A DNA stretch of 33,732 nt from Candidatus Gastranaerophilales bacterium (lineage in GTDB: Bacteria > Cyanobacteriota > Vampirovibrionia > Gastranaerophilales > Gastranaerophilaceae): NCBI GenBank assembly GCA_947587605.1, contig CANPYB010000005.1:1-33732 (forward strand), given 5' to 3'. This document shows positions 33,032-33,732 of the stretch, one piece after another (the first letter of the stretch is position 1; each line of letters starts with the position of its first letter). A program made the position numbers and the translations under genes. The notes beneath the pieces are model-generated. The model did not search any database. It had not been told where the DNA came from and saw nothing but the letters and a program-made list of their open reading frames with translations.

Positions 33032-33732
33032 ATGAAAACATCATTATTAAAATCAACACTGTTATGTGCATCCTTAATGATTGGTTTATGCTCATTAGCA
33101 GATCCTATACCGACAAATGTTCCCATGAATGTTGGCGGTTACGATGCAGGTCTTATTGATAACAGTAACTTTATTCAAAGAAAAGAATATGAAGCAAAAA
33201 CAAAACTTGAAGAGACTAAGGATCCTGCGGTTATAGAAGCTGATATCCAAAAGAAAATGGATCTTCTTAACACGGAACAAGTTTCTTTTAAACTTAAAGA
33301 AATTAAAATTACAGGGAATACTGCTTTCCCCGAATATGTTTTAAGAAGATTGGTTGACTTTAAAATAGGTCAGGAAGTTACAATTAACGACCTTATTATG
33401 TCAGCTAACGAAATTACCGATTATTATCAAGGCAAAGGCTATCTTTCAACTATTGCTTACTTACCTCCACAAAAGGTTCAAAACGGCATCGTTGAAATTA
33501 AAATTTTAGAGGGTAAATACGGTAATGTTGAAATTAACCCGGGCAAATGGGAACGTTCATCATACCTTAATAAACGCTACTTAGATGACAATAATATTAA
33601 GCCGGGTGCAGTTTTAAATGTTAAAGATGTTCGTAATGCTTTAACCGAAATGACAACCGAAGAATATATGAAAGGTTCCGTTTCTTTTGCAGATAACGAA
33701 GAATCAGAAGAATATTCAGACGTAACCTTAGA
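33032..33732 (+). CDS. two-partner secretion outer-membrane transporter (TpsB/FhaC/ShlB type), 5' part
   Basis: The frame opens at ATG 33032 (ribosome binding site GAGCGGGA) and runs off the window end after 233 codons. It has a signal peptide (cut near CSLA, about residue 24), a charged N-terminal stretch and a POTRA-2/ShlB-type domain: FKLKEIKITGNTAFPEYVLRRLVDF, IGQEVTINDLIMSANEITDYYQGKGYLSTIAYLPPQ, then VEIKILEGKYGNVEI. It should continue as an Omp85-type 16-strand barrel that exports the TpsA proteins. It diverges from the three exoprotein genes. The barrel part cannot be checked, but the POTRA pattern is clear. Confidence 0.93.
   Translation, partial: MKTSLLKSTLLCASLMIGLCSLADPIPTNVPMNVGGYDAGLIDNSNFIQRKEYEAKTKLEETKDPAVIEADIQKKMDLLNTEQVSFKLKEIKITGNTAFPEYVLRRLVDFKIGQEVTINDLIMSANEITDYYQGKGYLSTIAYLPPQKVQNGIVEIKILEGKYGNVEINPGKWERSSYLNKRYLDDNNIKPGAVLNVKDVRNALTEMTTEEYMKGSVSFADNEESEEYSDVTL

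Noticed and set aside
1-33732. tRNA, rRNA, CRISPR array, insertion sequence or prophage
   Set aside because: No CCA-ended clover-leaf, rRNA block, regularly spaced repeat, transposase or integrase pattern was recognised. The only repeats seen are coding repeats in exoproteins, the rng tail duplication and short inverted repeats.

Overview
The window is AT-rich, compactly coded DNA from a bacterium with an outer membrane. The evidence for the envelope type is KDO activation (kdsB), an LPS-export ATPase and permease (lptB plus a LptF/G-type protein), and two-partner secretion proteins. Several clues point to the cyanobacterial radiation: a small protein resembling the cyanobacterial UPF0367 family, a lysA-cdaA pair, lptB followed by a single LptF/G permease, and a B12/radical-SAM-DUF2344 fusion followed by RNase E/G. 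No photosynthesis gene is seen. My best guess is a non-photosynthetic relative such as Vampirovibrionia/Melainabacteria (Gastranaerophilales). This is inference from gene content and base composition, not from a marker-gene tree.

Layout. (1) 1-2178: 3' end of kdsB, two tandem cation-diffusion-facilitator (CDF) transporters that both stop where the usual cytoplasmic domain would begin, and two small minus-strand genes. (2) 2344-7391: biosynthetic genes dapB, anmK (minus), manC, dxr and aroQ. (3) 7377-10982, minus strand: a HEAT-repeat gene with its own terminator, then lptB, a LptF/G permease and an exported NAGPA-type phosphodiester glycosidase. The last three are joined by 1-nt TAATG overlaps. 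(4) 11342-13092: a UbiA-family prenyltransferase overlapping a small Cys/His protein, facing an exported protein of unknown function. (5) 13171-22412: a long plus-strand run of lysA, cdaA (c-di-AMP synthesis), a KDPG-aldolase-like protein, gcvPB, a small unknown, the radical-SAM fusion, RNase E/G with a duplicated RGRKP tail, and a small membrane protein. (6) 22405-24964, minus strand: engB, a tiny ORF and an exported TPR protein. (7) 25052-33732: a two-partner secretion locus with three minus-strand TpsA-type exoproteins and a divergent TpsB/FhaC-type transporter cut off by the window end.

The genes combine housekeeping metabolism (lysine/DAP, MEP isoprenoid, shikimate, glycine cleavage), envelope construction and recycling (KDO, GDP-mannose, LPS transport, anhydroMurNAc recycling) and a surface-display system. 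The most notable points are the triple-exoprotein locus, the CDF pair lacking the C-terminal domain, a roughly 41-nt AT-rich element shared upstream of the HEAT gene and tpsA1, several Shine-Dalgarno-less genes with promoter-like hexamers 6-9 nt before the ATG (possible leaderless transcripts), and five convergent gene pairs with no room for a terminator.
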